This document shows, piece by piece, positions 1-6,485 of a stretch of 12,191 nucleotides of DNA (position 1 is its first letter; the number at the start of each line of letters is the position of its first letter). The stretch covers positions 1 to 12,191 of the forward strand of contig JAUPTP010000021.1 in assembly GCA_030918015.1 (NCBI GenBank). Reading direction: 5' to 3'. Source of the stretch: Pseudomonadota bacterium. Lineage in GTDB: Bacteria; Pseudomonadota; Gammaproteobacteria; Burkholderiales; Burkholderiaceae_C. Both the position numbers and the translations under genes were made by a program. The notes beneath the pieces are model-generated. The model worked only from the letters and a program-made list of their open reading frames with translations, was not told the DNA's origin and searched no databases.

Positions 1-121
1 TCACCACCACCGGCGGCTCGACCAGCCGGCGCGCCAGCTCGCCGCTGAACAGCACCGACAGCGCCAGCGACAGGCGGCGGAAGAAGGAAGGCGGAGGCGC
101 GGAGCGGTCTGGGTTCGACAT
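1..121 (-). CDS. N-terminal fragment of a small protein, possibly DUF2760 family (cut by window edge)
   Basis: An ATG at 121-119 on the minus strand opens a frame that runs off the left edge, giving 40 residues. The fragment has a Pro/Ser-rich start followed by an amphipathic stretch, FFRRLSLALSVLFSGELARR. Short proteins opening with this kind of FxRRLxLAxxVLF helix are found in DUF2760, which in proteobacteria often sits next to an Hsp70-family gene; the neighbour that would test this lies outside the window. No strong Shine-Dalgarno sequence is seen upstream. The gene follows yigZ on the same strand after a 74-base gap. That it is coding is fairly likely from codon use; the family name is a guess from a short piece. 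Confidence 0.5.
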   Translation of the reverse strand, partial: MSNPDRSAPPPSFFRRLSLALSVLFSGELARRLVEPPVVV

Positions 122-195
122 CGGGCAGATCGGGTCGGAATCGGAAAAATCGGATGCAACCAAGGCTGCAGGCCGGGGATTCTATCGGCCGGGAC

Positions 196-786
196 TCAGG
201 CCAGCGCGAGCCAGCCCACTCGCCCCTGACCGGCCTCGTCGAGCCGGGCCTTCAGCGCCGCGGCCCGGGTCTCGGGCAGCTGGAAGTTCAGCTCGACCTG
301 CGCGCCGTGGCTCACCTCGCCCAGCAGCGCGCCGGCGGCCTCGAGCTCGCGGCGCAGGCGGCCCTCCAGCGCATAGGGCACGGTGCAGCGCAGCGCGGTC
401 ATGCGCTGCAGCAGCACCTTCTCGGCGCCCAGCAGCGCCTGCGCGACCGCATCGGTGTAGGCGCGCACCAGGCCGCCGGCGCCCAGCTTCACGCCGCCGA
501 AGTAGCGCACCACCGTGGCCAGCACGCCCTCCAGATCCTGATGGCGCAGCACGTCGAGCATCGGCCGCCCGGCGGTGCCGCCGGGCTCGCCATCGTCGTT
601 GGCGGCCGACTGCCCGCCCGCCAGCAGCGCCCAGCAGACATGGGACGCGCCCGGATGCTCGGCCTTCAGCCGCGCCACCACCTCCAGGGCGCCGGCACGG
701 TCGGCCATCGGCTGCACGCAGCCGATGAAGCGGCTCTTCTTGATCAGCAGATCGCTGTGGACGGGGGCGGCGAGGGTCTGGGGCAT
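196..786 (-). CDS. yigZ: YigZ / IMPACT-family protein (UPF0029)
   Basis: This 196-residue protein carries the hallmarks of the YigZ/IMPACT family: KKSRFIG at residues 16-22, NDDGEPGGTAGRPML at 63-77, and VVRYFGGVKLGAGGLVRAY at 92-110. The N-terminal two thirds form the IMPACT (UPF0029) domain. The last ~50 residues fit the small ferredoxin-like DUF1949 domain that resembles EF-G domain IV. Length is normal for bacterial members (about 200 residues). The proteins are cytoplasmic; eukaryotic IMPACT modulates Gcn2 signalling, while the bacterial role is unsettled, with a link to translation or nucleic-acid binding suggested. The ATG at 786 was chosen because the family's conserved N-terminus follows directly. 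It lies 65 bases downstream of the ligase stop on the same strand and is probably a separate housekeeping gene. Confidence 0.93.
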   Translation of the reverse strand: MPQTLAAPVHSDLLIKKSRFIGCVQPMADRAGALEVVARLKAEHPGASHVCWALLAGGQSAANDDGEPGGTAGRPMLDVLRHQDLEGVLATVVRYFGGVKLGAGGLVRAYTDAVAQALLGAEKVLLQRMTALRCTVPYALEGRLRRELEAAGALLGEVSHGAQVELNFQLPETRAAALKARLDEAGQGRVGWLALA

Positions 787-851
787 GGGGCGGCCATCTT
801 AGAGGGTGTTCACGCTGACCTCGGCGCCGCCCCGGCGCGATGCACGCCCGC

Positions 852-2120
852 CTACACCCAGTCGACCAGCTTGCCCTGGGCGTTGCGCGGCAGCTCGGCG
901 CCGAGCACAAAGGCGCGCGGCCGCTCGGCGGTGCTCAGCCGCGGGGCCAGCCAGCTGTCCAGCCGCTGGATCAGGTCGACCGTGTCGGCATCAACCTTGG
1001 GCACGACAAAGGCCTTGAGCCGCGCACTGTCCTGCAGGGCCACCAGACGCACGGCGGCGTCGGCCACCTCGGGGTGCTGCAGCAGCACCTCGCGCACACG
1101 GGACGGAAAGACATTGATGCCGCCCACCTGCACCGCCTGATCCAGACGGCCGGCCACGTTGAAGCGGCGCGGGCTGTGCCAGTTCAGCGCATCCTGCAGC
1201 ACGAACGCGCGCGGCGCCGTGTGGTCCGACAGGCGCAGCAGCTCATGGTCCCGGCCCTCCGGTCGTGTCCAGTGGGTCATCAGTTCGTAGGGGGCCGCGG
1301 GCGCATCGCGCCAGGCGATGCCGGCGGTCTCGGAGCTGCCATACACCTGCACCAGCCGATGCAGGCCCAGGTCGACCAGCGCCTGGGCGGTGGCGTCCGG
1401 ACAGGGGGCGGTGGAGGTGGCGCCCACCACCCCTGCAGGCAAGGCGCTGGCGTGGCGCGCCAGCAGCGCCCAGTGCACGGGATGGCTCACCAGCAGGTCT
1501 CCCGACGACAGGCGTTGGGGCAGGCTGTTGACCGCCAGCGCACGCACATCCTGCACCGGCAGATGCCCCAGCTCGACCGGCAGCAGCACGGTGAACAGGA
1601 AGCCGTAGATGTGGTGCGCAGGCACTGCCGTCAGCACGCGGCGCAGCGGCTCGGGGTGGGCGCCCGCGAACAGGCCGGCCAGGAAGCGGGTCTCCTGCTG
1701 CAGATCGGCCAGGGTGTGGGTGCACGGCTTGGGCTGGCCGCTGCTGCCCGAGGTGCGGAAGGTCAGGCGCGCATCGAACTGCTCCAGCGCCCGCCCCGTG
1801 ATCTTCAGCCAGTCGCCGAAGCTGGGCTGCGTGGTCAGCAACTCGTCGGCGCCGCTTTCATGCAGATGCAGCGCCTCGCTCAGGGCGGCCGCCACCGACA
1901 TGCGCTCCAGCGAGTCCAGCCCCAGGCCGTCTTCGCCCAGCGAGGTGTGCAGCGGCCAGGGGCCCGCAGGCAGGGCGGGTGCGCCCGGGCGCAGATGGGC
2001 GGTCTCGCTCACCACGAGATCAGCCACGAAGCGCGCCAGCGCGCCGGGCTGCTGGTGCCAGGGCCGCATCAGACGAGAGGATGCGGGAGCGGTGCAGGGG
2101 GAAGCTTCCAGAAGGTCCAT
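852..2120 (-). CDS. pcl: 4-coumarate--CoA ligase, photoactive-yellow-protein activation type
   Basis: An AMP-forming (ANL superfamily) ligase of 422 residues. Visible motifs are the P-loop TSGSSGQPK at 123-131, YGSSETAG at 260-267, the hinge-region GRLD at 324-327, GGINVFPSRVREVL at 333-346, and the C-terminal PRNAQGK with the presumed catalytic Lys417. It is much shorter than plant 4CL (about 540) because the first part of the usual N-terminal domain is missing. Only about 120 residues precede the P-loop, and these include a carrier-protein-like LGEDGLGLDSLERM at 61-74. The short build fits the PYP-activation ligase family (TIGR02372). Its expected reaction is ATP-dependent formation of p-coumaroyl-CoA, the donor of the PYP chromophore. 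That job is strongly backed by the pyp gene upstream on the same strand. It starts 179 bases after the CheA-like gene stops, so it may have its own promoter. No good ribosome site precedes ATG 2120; an internal ATG at 2069 is an alternative. Confidence 0.88.
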   Translation of the reverse strand: MDLLEASPCTAPASSRLMRPWHQQPGALARFVADLVVSETAHLRPGAPALPAGPWPLHTSLGEDGLGLDSLERMSVAAALSEALHLHESGADELLTTQPSFGDWLKITGRALEQFDARLTFRTSGSSGQPKPCTHTLADLQQETRFLAGLFAGAHPEPLRRVLTAVPAHHIYGFLFTVLLPVELGHLPVQDVRALAVNSLPQRLSSGDLLVSHPVHWALLARHASALPAGVVGATSTAPCPDATAQALVDLGLHRLVQVYGSSETAGIAWRDAPAAPYELMTHWTRPEGRDHELLRLSDHTAPRAFVLQDALNWHSPRRFNVAGRLDQAVQVGGINVFPSRVREVLLQHPEVADAAVRLVALQDSARLKAFVVPKVDADTVDLIQRLDSWLAPRLSTAERPRAFVLGAELPRNAQGKLVDWV

Positions 2121-2240
2121 GTCGTGCTACGCAGGGTGGGCCGCCGGTTCGTGAAGGGGCGGCGTGGGCCGGACAGGGTGATGCACGGACAGTTTTGCGC
2201 CTTCGAGACGGGCGGTATCGTGGCAAGTAAGGGCGCAATT

Positions 2241-2256
2241 GCCCGCGTTCGCGGGC
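2241..2256. repeat. Perfect GC-rich palindrome in the gap before pcl
   Basis: The 16-base sequence gcccgcgttcgcgggc has two perfect 7-base arms around a 2-base centre. It lies within the 179-base gap between the CheA-like gene and pcl. There is no T-run on the minus strand just after it, so it is not a canonical intrinsic terminator. An operator or an RNA hairpin affecting pcl expression is possible. It could also be a chance product of the high GC content. Confidence 0.3.
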
Positions 2257-2299
2257 TTGCGGGCGACCCGCCGCAGCGCGGCATGCGCGCCCGCCCCGT

Positions 2300-3748
2300 T
2301 CAGGCCGGGCAGACGCTGCCCTGCAGACGGCTGATTTCGGTCAGATCCAGCACGCCGATCACCCGCCTTTCGGACTGGATGAAACCGCGCAGCCGGGTCG
2401 CCTGCAGCCCCTCAGGCACGGCGTGCATGGCGGCACGGCGCGTGCCCTCGATGCCGGACACGCGCAGCGCCATGCGGCGGCCCCGGTCGGGCTGCACGAT
2501 CACATAGGCATCTTCCGACCGGCGCACATTGTTGACGTTGAACAGCAGAAGCCCGGCATCGGCCACGGGGATGGGTTCGCAGCCGTCGCGGGCGGTGAGC
2601 GCACGGCCGCGCAGGCGCAGGTGATCGGCACTGCGCTGCTCGATGGACTCCACCGAGCTCAGGGGCACGGCCAGCCAGCCATCGGTGGCGTCATCGATGG
2701 AACGCACCACCAGATAGTCGGTCACCCGGCGCAGGCTGCACCGCACTTCCAGCCGGCTGCCACGCTGTGGGGTCTGCTCCAGATTCAGGCGCACATTGTG
2801 GATGGCATCCGAGGTCTGGTTGCGCGCATACACCACCGTGCCGTCGCCATCGTCGCTCAAGGTGAGCACCACATCGCTGGCGTCCACGCTGATCTGGACA
2901 TCCAGAGTGACGAAGGCCGCCTGCTGGTCGGCGAGACGCTGCTCGGTGCAACGGTTCAACGCCTGCGCCTTCAGGGCCAGCACCCACTCCTCGCTGAGAT
3001 CCACCAGCAAGCGCGCCACGTCGGGGGGCATGAAGATCTTGCGGTCGAAGCCCTGCAGTCGCGGCAGGACACGCAAGGGGGCCCCATCGAGGGCCTTCAG
3101 CAGACGATACTCGAGCGCGGCACCGGTGTCTTCGCCGGTGAGCACCAGGGCACGCTCGATCTCCTCGACCACCACCTCCACGGCCTTGTCCAGCTCGCGC
3201 CGGGCCTCAGGTGCCTCCAGCTGCTGGTGCACCTGGTCCAGGGCCATCAGCAAGGCCTCCACGGCCCGATTGGCCCCGCCACTGGCGCTGCTCATGCGCT
3301 CCAGCAAGCGCCCGTTCTGCTCGGAGCCCCGCCGGGCCGTCTCATGGAGGTCGGTCCCGATCTTCTCCACCAGCAGCAGGCTGTCGACGTCCAGGAAGTG
3401 GCGCAGCGTCTCCAGCAGTTCGCCGAGCAGAGCGCCGGCGGCCATCAGGCCCGGCGAGGCGCCGTCCTGCATGTTCTGGTACTGCATCTGCTGGTTGCAG
3501 CGGTTCCAGATCAGCCGCAGCTCCAGCCAGGCGTTGGCCAGGGTCTGAGGCAATTCGTAGGTGTCACCGTCCGGGCAGACGTCACGCACCGCCTGCGCCA
3601 CGCCTTCGATGTGGGCAAGGTAGTGGTCGGCCTGCTGCCGGTGCGCGCCCGGCTCGTTCGCCCCCAGGGCGACCAGCATCGATTCCACCTGATTGCGCAA
3701 GACATCGGCATCCAGCGCGGCCAGCACGCCTTCGAGTTTTTTGAGCAT
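2300..3748 (-). CDS. Degenerate CheA-like protein with C-terminal CheW-like domain
   Basis: A 482-residue cytoplasmic protein. Residues 37-140 contain a helical module shared with the 150-residue protein encoded at 4837-5289; the core at 70-85 is LANAWLELRLIWNRCN. Residues 140-235 are helical. Residues 240-345 look like a decayed CheA-type ATPase: VTLDVQISVDASDVVLTLSD followed by DGDG recalls the CheA D-box region, but the Asn-rich N-box helix (HxxRNAxDHG in CheA) is absent. Residues 345-475 resemble CheW: YLVVRSIDDATDGWLAVPLS at 345-364, then a second half with MALRVSGIEG at 426-435. No Hpt-type phosphorylatable His motif is recognisable. I infer a non-catalytic scaffold that could couple PYP to chemoreceptor arrays or other partners. 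ATG 3748 starts 12 bases after the HDOD stop, so co-expression is likely. The CheA/CheW reading is from pattern only and moderately sure. Confidence 0.62.
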   Translation of the reverse strand: MLKKLEGVLAALDADVLRNQVESMLVALGANEPGAHRQQADHYLAHIEGVAQAVRDVCPDGDTYELPQTLANAWLELRLIWNRCNQQMQYQNMQDGASPGLMAAGALLGELLETLRHFLDVDSLLLVEKIGTDLHETARRGSEQNGRLLERMSSASGGANRAVEALLMALDQVHQQLEAPEARRELDKAVEVVVEEIERALVLTGEDTGAALEYRLLKALDGAPLRVLPRLQGFDRKIFMPPDVARLLVDLSEEWVLALKAQALNRCTEQRLADQQAAFVTLDVQISVDASDVVLTLSDDGDGTVVYARNQTSDAIHNVRLNLEQTPQRGSRLEVRCSLRRVTDYLVVRSIDDATDGWLAVPLSSVESIEQRSADHLRLRGRALTARDGCEPIPVADAGLLLFNVNNVRRSEDAYVIVQPDRGRRMALRVSGIEGTRRAAMHAVPEGLQATRLRGFIQSERRVIGVLDLTEISRLQGSVCPA

Positions 3749-3760
3749 GGCATTTGCCTG

Positions 3761-4840
3761 TCAAGCAGGTACAGCGTCCCAGCGCTTCAGAATCGCTTCG
3801 ATGCGCTGGCGAGGCGCCGACAGCGCCCCCTTGGCCCAGATCTCGTCCAGATTCGCCATGTCGTGGCGCGACACGGCATGGTCCACCGCGTCAGCCAGGT
3901 AGAGCGCCTCGGACAGTGGCTCGTGGTGCAGGGTCGGCACCTGGCGATGGTGATTGCCGATGGCCGCCACAGCACGCTGCCCGAGCTGCCAGCGCTGTGC
4001 AGCCAGCGCACCCAGCGGCTCATGCGTCACCGAGAGCAGGGCATGAAAGAAGTCCGGCGGCAGGTCGATGCTGCGCCGGCGCGCGGCCCGCAGCACCGAC
4101 ATGCGGTCGAAGACGATGAGCTTGCCGACGTCATGCAACAGCGCCAGCGTCATGGCCTCGTCGGGATTGACGGACAGCGCAGGCGCCAGGCACTGGGCAA
4201 TCGGGCCGGTGCGGATCATGTGGGCCCAGACCTGGGCCGCCATCGCGTTGTATTGCCCGCCCGGCAGCGACAGCAGATTGCTGGCACAGCTGGCGGTCAG
4301 CACCGCGCGGGCATTGGTCAGTCCGATGCGGTCCAGCGCCGCGGCCATGCCCAGCACAGGATCACGCCCACCGCTGAAGGCGACGCTGTTGGCCGTGCGC
4401 AGGATGGCCTCCGTCAGGCTCGGATCGCGCGCCAGATGGCTGACCAGGCGTCCACGCTGCAGATTGGGGTCATCGCACATGGCCAGCGCCTCGCGCGCCG
4501 AGGCCGGCAACTGGCGGATCAGCTCGTCGGGGCCGCTCTCCAGAAGCTCGACCAGCGCCCGGGCGTCGGGCACGCCAGATGCGTGCTCCTCCACCAGCCG
4601 ACTGCGCAGGCTGCTTTGCGCATTCCAGTGCGCCAGCGGATCCAGGGCCTGTGCCGCCGGCCAGGCCGGCACGGTGACCTCAGGAACAACCGGCCGAGGC
4701 TCAGCCGCAACCGGCGCAGTCTCCGCCTCAGGGCTGACCGGCAGCGCCGGCTGCGGCGAAACGCGCTTCGCTTCGGGCGTCGATGCTTCAGCATACCGAG
4801 GCCAGCCCAACCACCGCCAAACGAAGCGCATCATCGTCAC
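3761..4840 (-). CDS. HDOD-domain signalling protein
   Basis: A 359-residue protein with a Pro/Ala-rich, probably disordered segment at about 20-65 and an HDOD domain at about 95-315. Visible signature residues are ALLHDVGKLIVFD at 233-245, THEPLGALAAQRWQLG at 272-287, and the IGNHH motif at 294-298. HDOD domains are non-hydrolysing relatives of HD phosphohydrolases that act in bacterial signalling, often beside chemotaxis or second-messenger proteins. Here the HD pair (236-237) is retained, so metal binding cannot be excluded. The frame can start at GTG 4840, which overlaps the stop of the upstream gene by four bases (GTGA) and would couple translation. An in-frame ATG at 4834 has a GAGG ten bases upstream and is an equally good choice. 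In this gene set it is the most obvious output or adaptor protein. The partner is unknown. Confidence 0.88.
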   Translation of the reverse strand: MTMMRFVWRWLGWPRYAEASTPEAKRVSPQPALPVSPEAETAPVAAEPRPVVPEVTVPAWPAAQALDPLAHWNAQSSLRSRLVEEHASGVPDARALVELLESGPDELIRQLPASAREALAMCDDPNLQRGRLVSHLARDPSLTEAILRTANSVAFSGGRDPVLGMAAALDRIGLTNARAVLTASCASNLLSLPGGQYNAMAAQVWAHMIRTGPIAQCLAPALSVNPDEAMTLALLHDVGKLIVFDRMSVLRAARRRSIDLPPDFFHALLSVTHEPLGALAAQRWQLGQRAVAAIGNHHRQVPTLHHEPLSEALYLADAVDHAVSRHDMANLDEIWAKGALSAPRQRIEAILKRWDAVPA

Positions 4841-5289
4841 ACCGCCTCGTCAGGATGGCTCATGGAGTGACGCAGGCTGTCGATGAGAGACAGCGCTCTT
4901 TGGTTCAGGCACTGGATCTGATCGGGCTGAAGCAGGGACTCGATGCGCTGGAAATAGTAGGAGCTGATGCTGCCGCGCACCAGATCGATCGGCTTGGCCT
5001 CGCCATGGCGCATCAGGTCGTAGTTGGCCACATCGTTGTGCCGCTGCCACTGCAGGCGCAGTTCAAGCCACAGGGAAGCCAGCGCGCCGTACAGCTCCTC
5101 GGCATCGTCGGGATCGCACATGGCGTCAGCCAGGGTGCGGATCTGCAGAGCGGCACAGTGCGCCTCATGCTGGACCAGGGTGCGGGCGGCATCGTCAATG
5201 TCCACCGCCGTGATGAACGCGCTCGTGTCGGCAGAGACGACATCGACATCGGCAATGTGCGACAACCGTTGCGGAAGGTCGTAGGTCAT
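4837..5289 (-). CDS. Unknown 150-residue protein sharing a module with the CheA-like protein
   Basis: I do not recognise the family. The protein is acidic and helical, with no signal peptide or membrane segment. Its core LASLWLELRLQWQRHN at residues 70-85 matches LANAWLELRLIWNRCN at residues 70-85 of the CheA-like protein in 11 of 16 positions (W74, LELRL 75-79, W81, R83, N85 among them). The flanks also align without obvious gaps over roughly residues 37-140, so the two probably share an ancestral module. The frame is open further upstream to 5373, but that would overlap pyp by 31 bases, and ATG 5289 (protein start MTYDLPQRL) avoids the overlap. It lies 53 bases after the pyp stop and overlaps the HDOD start by four bases. 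A direct partner of PYP or of the HDOD protein is plausible but unproven. Confidence 0.78.
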   Translation of the reverse strand: MTYDLPQRLSHIADVDVVSADTSAFITAVDIDDAARTLVQHEAHCAALQIRTLADAMCDPDDAEELYGALASLWLELRLQWQRHNDVANYDLMRHGEAKPIDLVRGSISSYYFQRIESLLQPDQIQCLNQRALSLIDSLRHSMSHPDEAV

Positions 5290-5342
5290 GGACAGGTATC
5301 CGGTATTGGGTTTCGAGGCAAAGGAGGCTGTGGGCCGGACGG

Positions 5343-5717
5343 TCAGGCCACACGCATGCTGACGAAGACCCAATTCGAGCCCGACGGCGTGTGGCGCAGC
5401 ATGCGGATGCGCACGTTCGTCGGCTTCATCTTGTAGGTGAAGGTGTAGTTGAACTCGGTGTCCAGGTCATTGCGCGCCACACCGTCCTTGAACTTGCCGT
5501 ACACCAGACGATTGTTGGTGCAGGCCGCCACCTGGGTGAAGAAATTGCTGCCCTCGGCCACGGAAATGGGCACACCGGCCATCTCGGACTCCCACTTGTT
5601 GTAGAGCTTGATGACACCCTGATCATCCACCTGGACCACGCCGTAGGGCTGCGCATCAGCCGCGCTGCGGTCGATGGCGGGGATTTTCGAGATGAATTGA
5701 GGTGCGACAAAGGACAT
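5343..5717 (-). CDS. pyp: Photoactive yellow protein (blue-light PAS photoreceptor)
   Basis: A 124-residue stand-alone PAS protein, nearly the same length as Halorhodospira halophila PYP (125). Aligned to that protein from memory with a constant offset of three, it keeps the chromophore Cys69 (here Cys66 in NFFTQVAACTNN), Tyr42 (Tyr39) and Glu46 (Glu43) in LYNKWESEMAG, Met100 (Met97), and the YGKFK and WVFV signatures. PYP binds p-coumarate as a thioester on that Cys and cycles under blue light by trans-cis isomerisation and proton transfer. Changes near the chromophore are Thr50 to Ala47 and Arg52 to Val49, which should alter colour or kinetics. ATG 5717 is preferred over GTG 5723 because a GGAG lies about five bases upstream and the length then fits. 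It sits 93 bases after the coiled-coil gene and heads the signalling genes; pcl lies downstream. Cytoplasmic. Confidence 0.95.
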   Translation of the reverse strand: MSFVAPQFISKIPAIDRSAADAQPYGVVQVDDQGVIKLYNKWESEMAGVPISVAEGSNFFTQVAACTNNRLVYGKFKDGVARNDLDTEFNYTFTYKMKPTNVRIRMLRHTPSGSNWVFVSMRVA

Positions 5718-5730
5718 GGTCACTCCAAAC

Positions 5731-5749
5731 GGTCAAGGGGAGGGTCAAG
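5731..5749. repeat. Short direct repeat just upstream of pyp
   Basis: GGTCAAG occurs at 5731-5737 and again at 5743-5749, a spacing of 12 bases. Read on the pyp strand, this is two copies of CTTGACC ending about 13 bases before the start codon. Each contains a TTGAC-like block, but no matching -10 element fits before the start codon. It could bind a regulator or be chance. Confidence 0.25.
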
Positions 5750-5810
5750 TGGAATCGGACGAGGCAAGACACCTGCGGGCTTTATGCGTCCGGGAGGGCA
5801 ACGATGGAAT

Positions 5811-6485
5811 TCATCTGAGCGATTGCGACACGAGCGCATCGATCATTTCGCGCGCGCGCCGCTTGGTGATGAGGATGTCGGCCTTGAGATTGGCGCACTC
5901 ATGGAGCAAGTCGTTGCGCTCGTCGAGCAGGGCGGCGACCTGTTCAGTGAGGCTTTGCGCCATGAAGGCCGCATCCCGGTGACCCAGGGTCAGGCCTTCG
6001 CTCTCCGCGTACAGGGCAGCCAGCTGGGCCTGGAGCGACTGCACGGTGAAATGCAGCTCGGCCACGCCCGTTTCGCCCAGATCGGCACTGATCTCACGCA
6101 GTTCGCGCTCCTCGTACAGGGCGTGCAGCTGCTGGTTCAGTCCGTCGATGGTGACCTGCAGGCGGTTTTCAGCACCTTCGGCACCGGCCTCGCGCAACGC
6201 ATAGAACTCGGCCAGCTGAGCGGTCAGACTTTCCACGCTTTCACGCAGGTCGGCGATGGTGCGAGCGCTCAGGCGCTGCTTGTCTTCGTAGAGAGCCGCC
6301 AGCGACTCCTCCGTGGGAAGCATGACGCTGCTCTCGCGCTCCCTGTCGGCGTAGATGCACACCAACTGTTGCTCCAGACTGGCCAGGGATTCCCGCAGTG
6401 ACTCGATCGAATCTGCTGCAGCGTTGTGGTGTGACAGGTTCATGGGTGCACTTGGGTCTGCGGTTTGGTGTGCATCGTCGGACAC
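5811..6485 (-). CDS. Coiled-coil protein with six Leu/Tyr repeat units, first gene of the PYP set
   Basis: A 224-residue protein, acidic over most of its length, almost entirely predicted helix, with no recognisable catalytic domain. A degenerate unit of the form SLxxQLxxLYxERE recurs. Clear copies are SLASLEQQLVCIYADRERE (33-51), SLTAQLAEFYALRE (86-99), GLNQQLHALYEERELRE (115-131), SLQAQLAALYAESE (150-163) and SLTEQVAALLDERN (178-191), with a half copy at 61-68. The aromatic position falls at residues 45, 66, 95, 124, 159 (Leu at 187), spacings of 21, 29, 29, 35 and 28, near multiples of seven as expected for a coiled coil. The C-terminus ends in a basic patch (KRRAR, 208-212). The start is uncertain: GTG 6485 gives the longest frame, ATG 6443 would remove 14 residues, and neither has a good ribosome site. 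A scaffold or oligomerising role is inferred from shape and position only. Confidence 0.75.
   Translation of the reverse strand: MSDDAHQTADPSAPMNLSHHNAAADSIESLRESLASLEQQLVCIYADRERESSVMLPTEESLAALYEDKQRLSARTIADLRESVESLTAQLAEFYALREAGAEGAENRLQVTIDGLNQQLHALYEERELREISADLGETGVAELHFTVQSLQAQLAALYAESEGLTLGHRDAAFMAQSLTEQVAALLDERNDLLHECANLKADILITKRRAREMIDALVSQSLR

Noticed and set aside
840..2507. A 555-codon open frame on the plus strand
   Set aside because: It is antisense to the ligase, which has all core ANL motifs; the composition is low-complexity Gln/Gly/Arg.
2423..4870. An 815-codon open frame on the plus strand
   Set aside because: It lies opposite the HDOD and CheA-like genes, is His/Gln/Arg-rich and shows no recognisable motif.
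5290..5373. N-terminal extension of the 150-residue protein up to 5373
   Set aside because: It would overlap pyp by 31 bases, and its residues do not match the paralogous CheA-like N-terminus; ATG 5289 makes the shared core fall at the same residue numbers.
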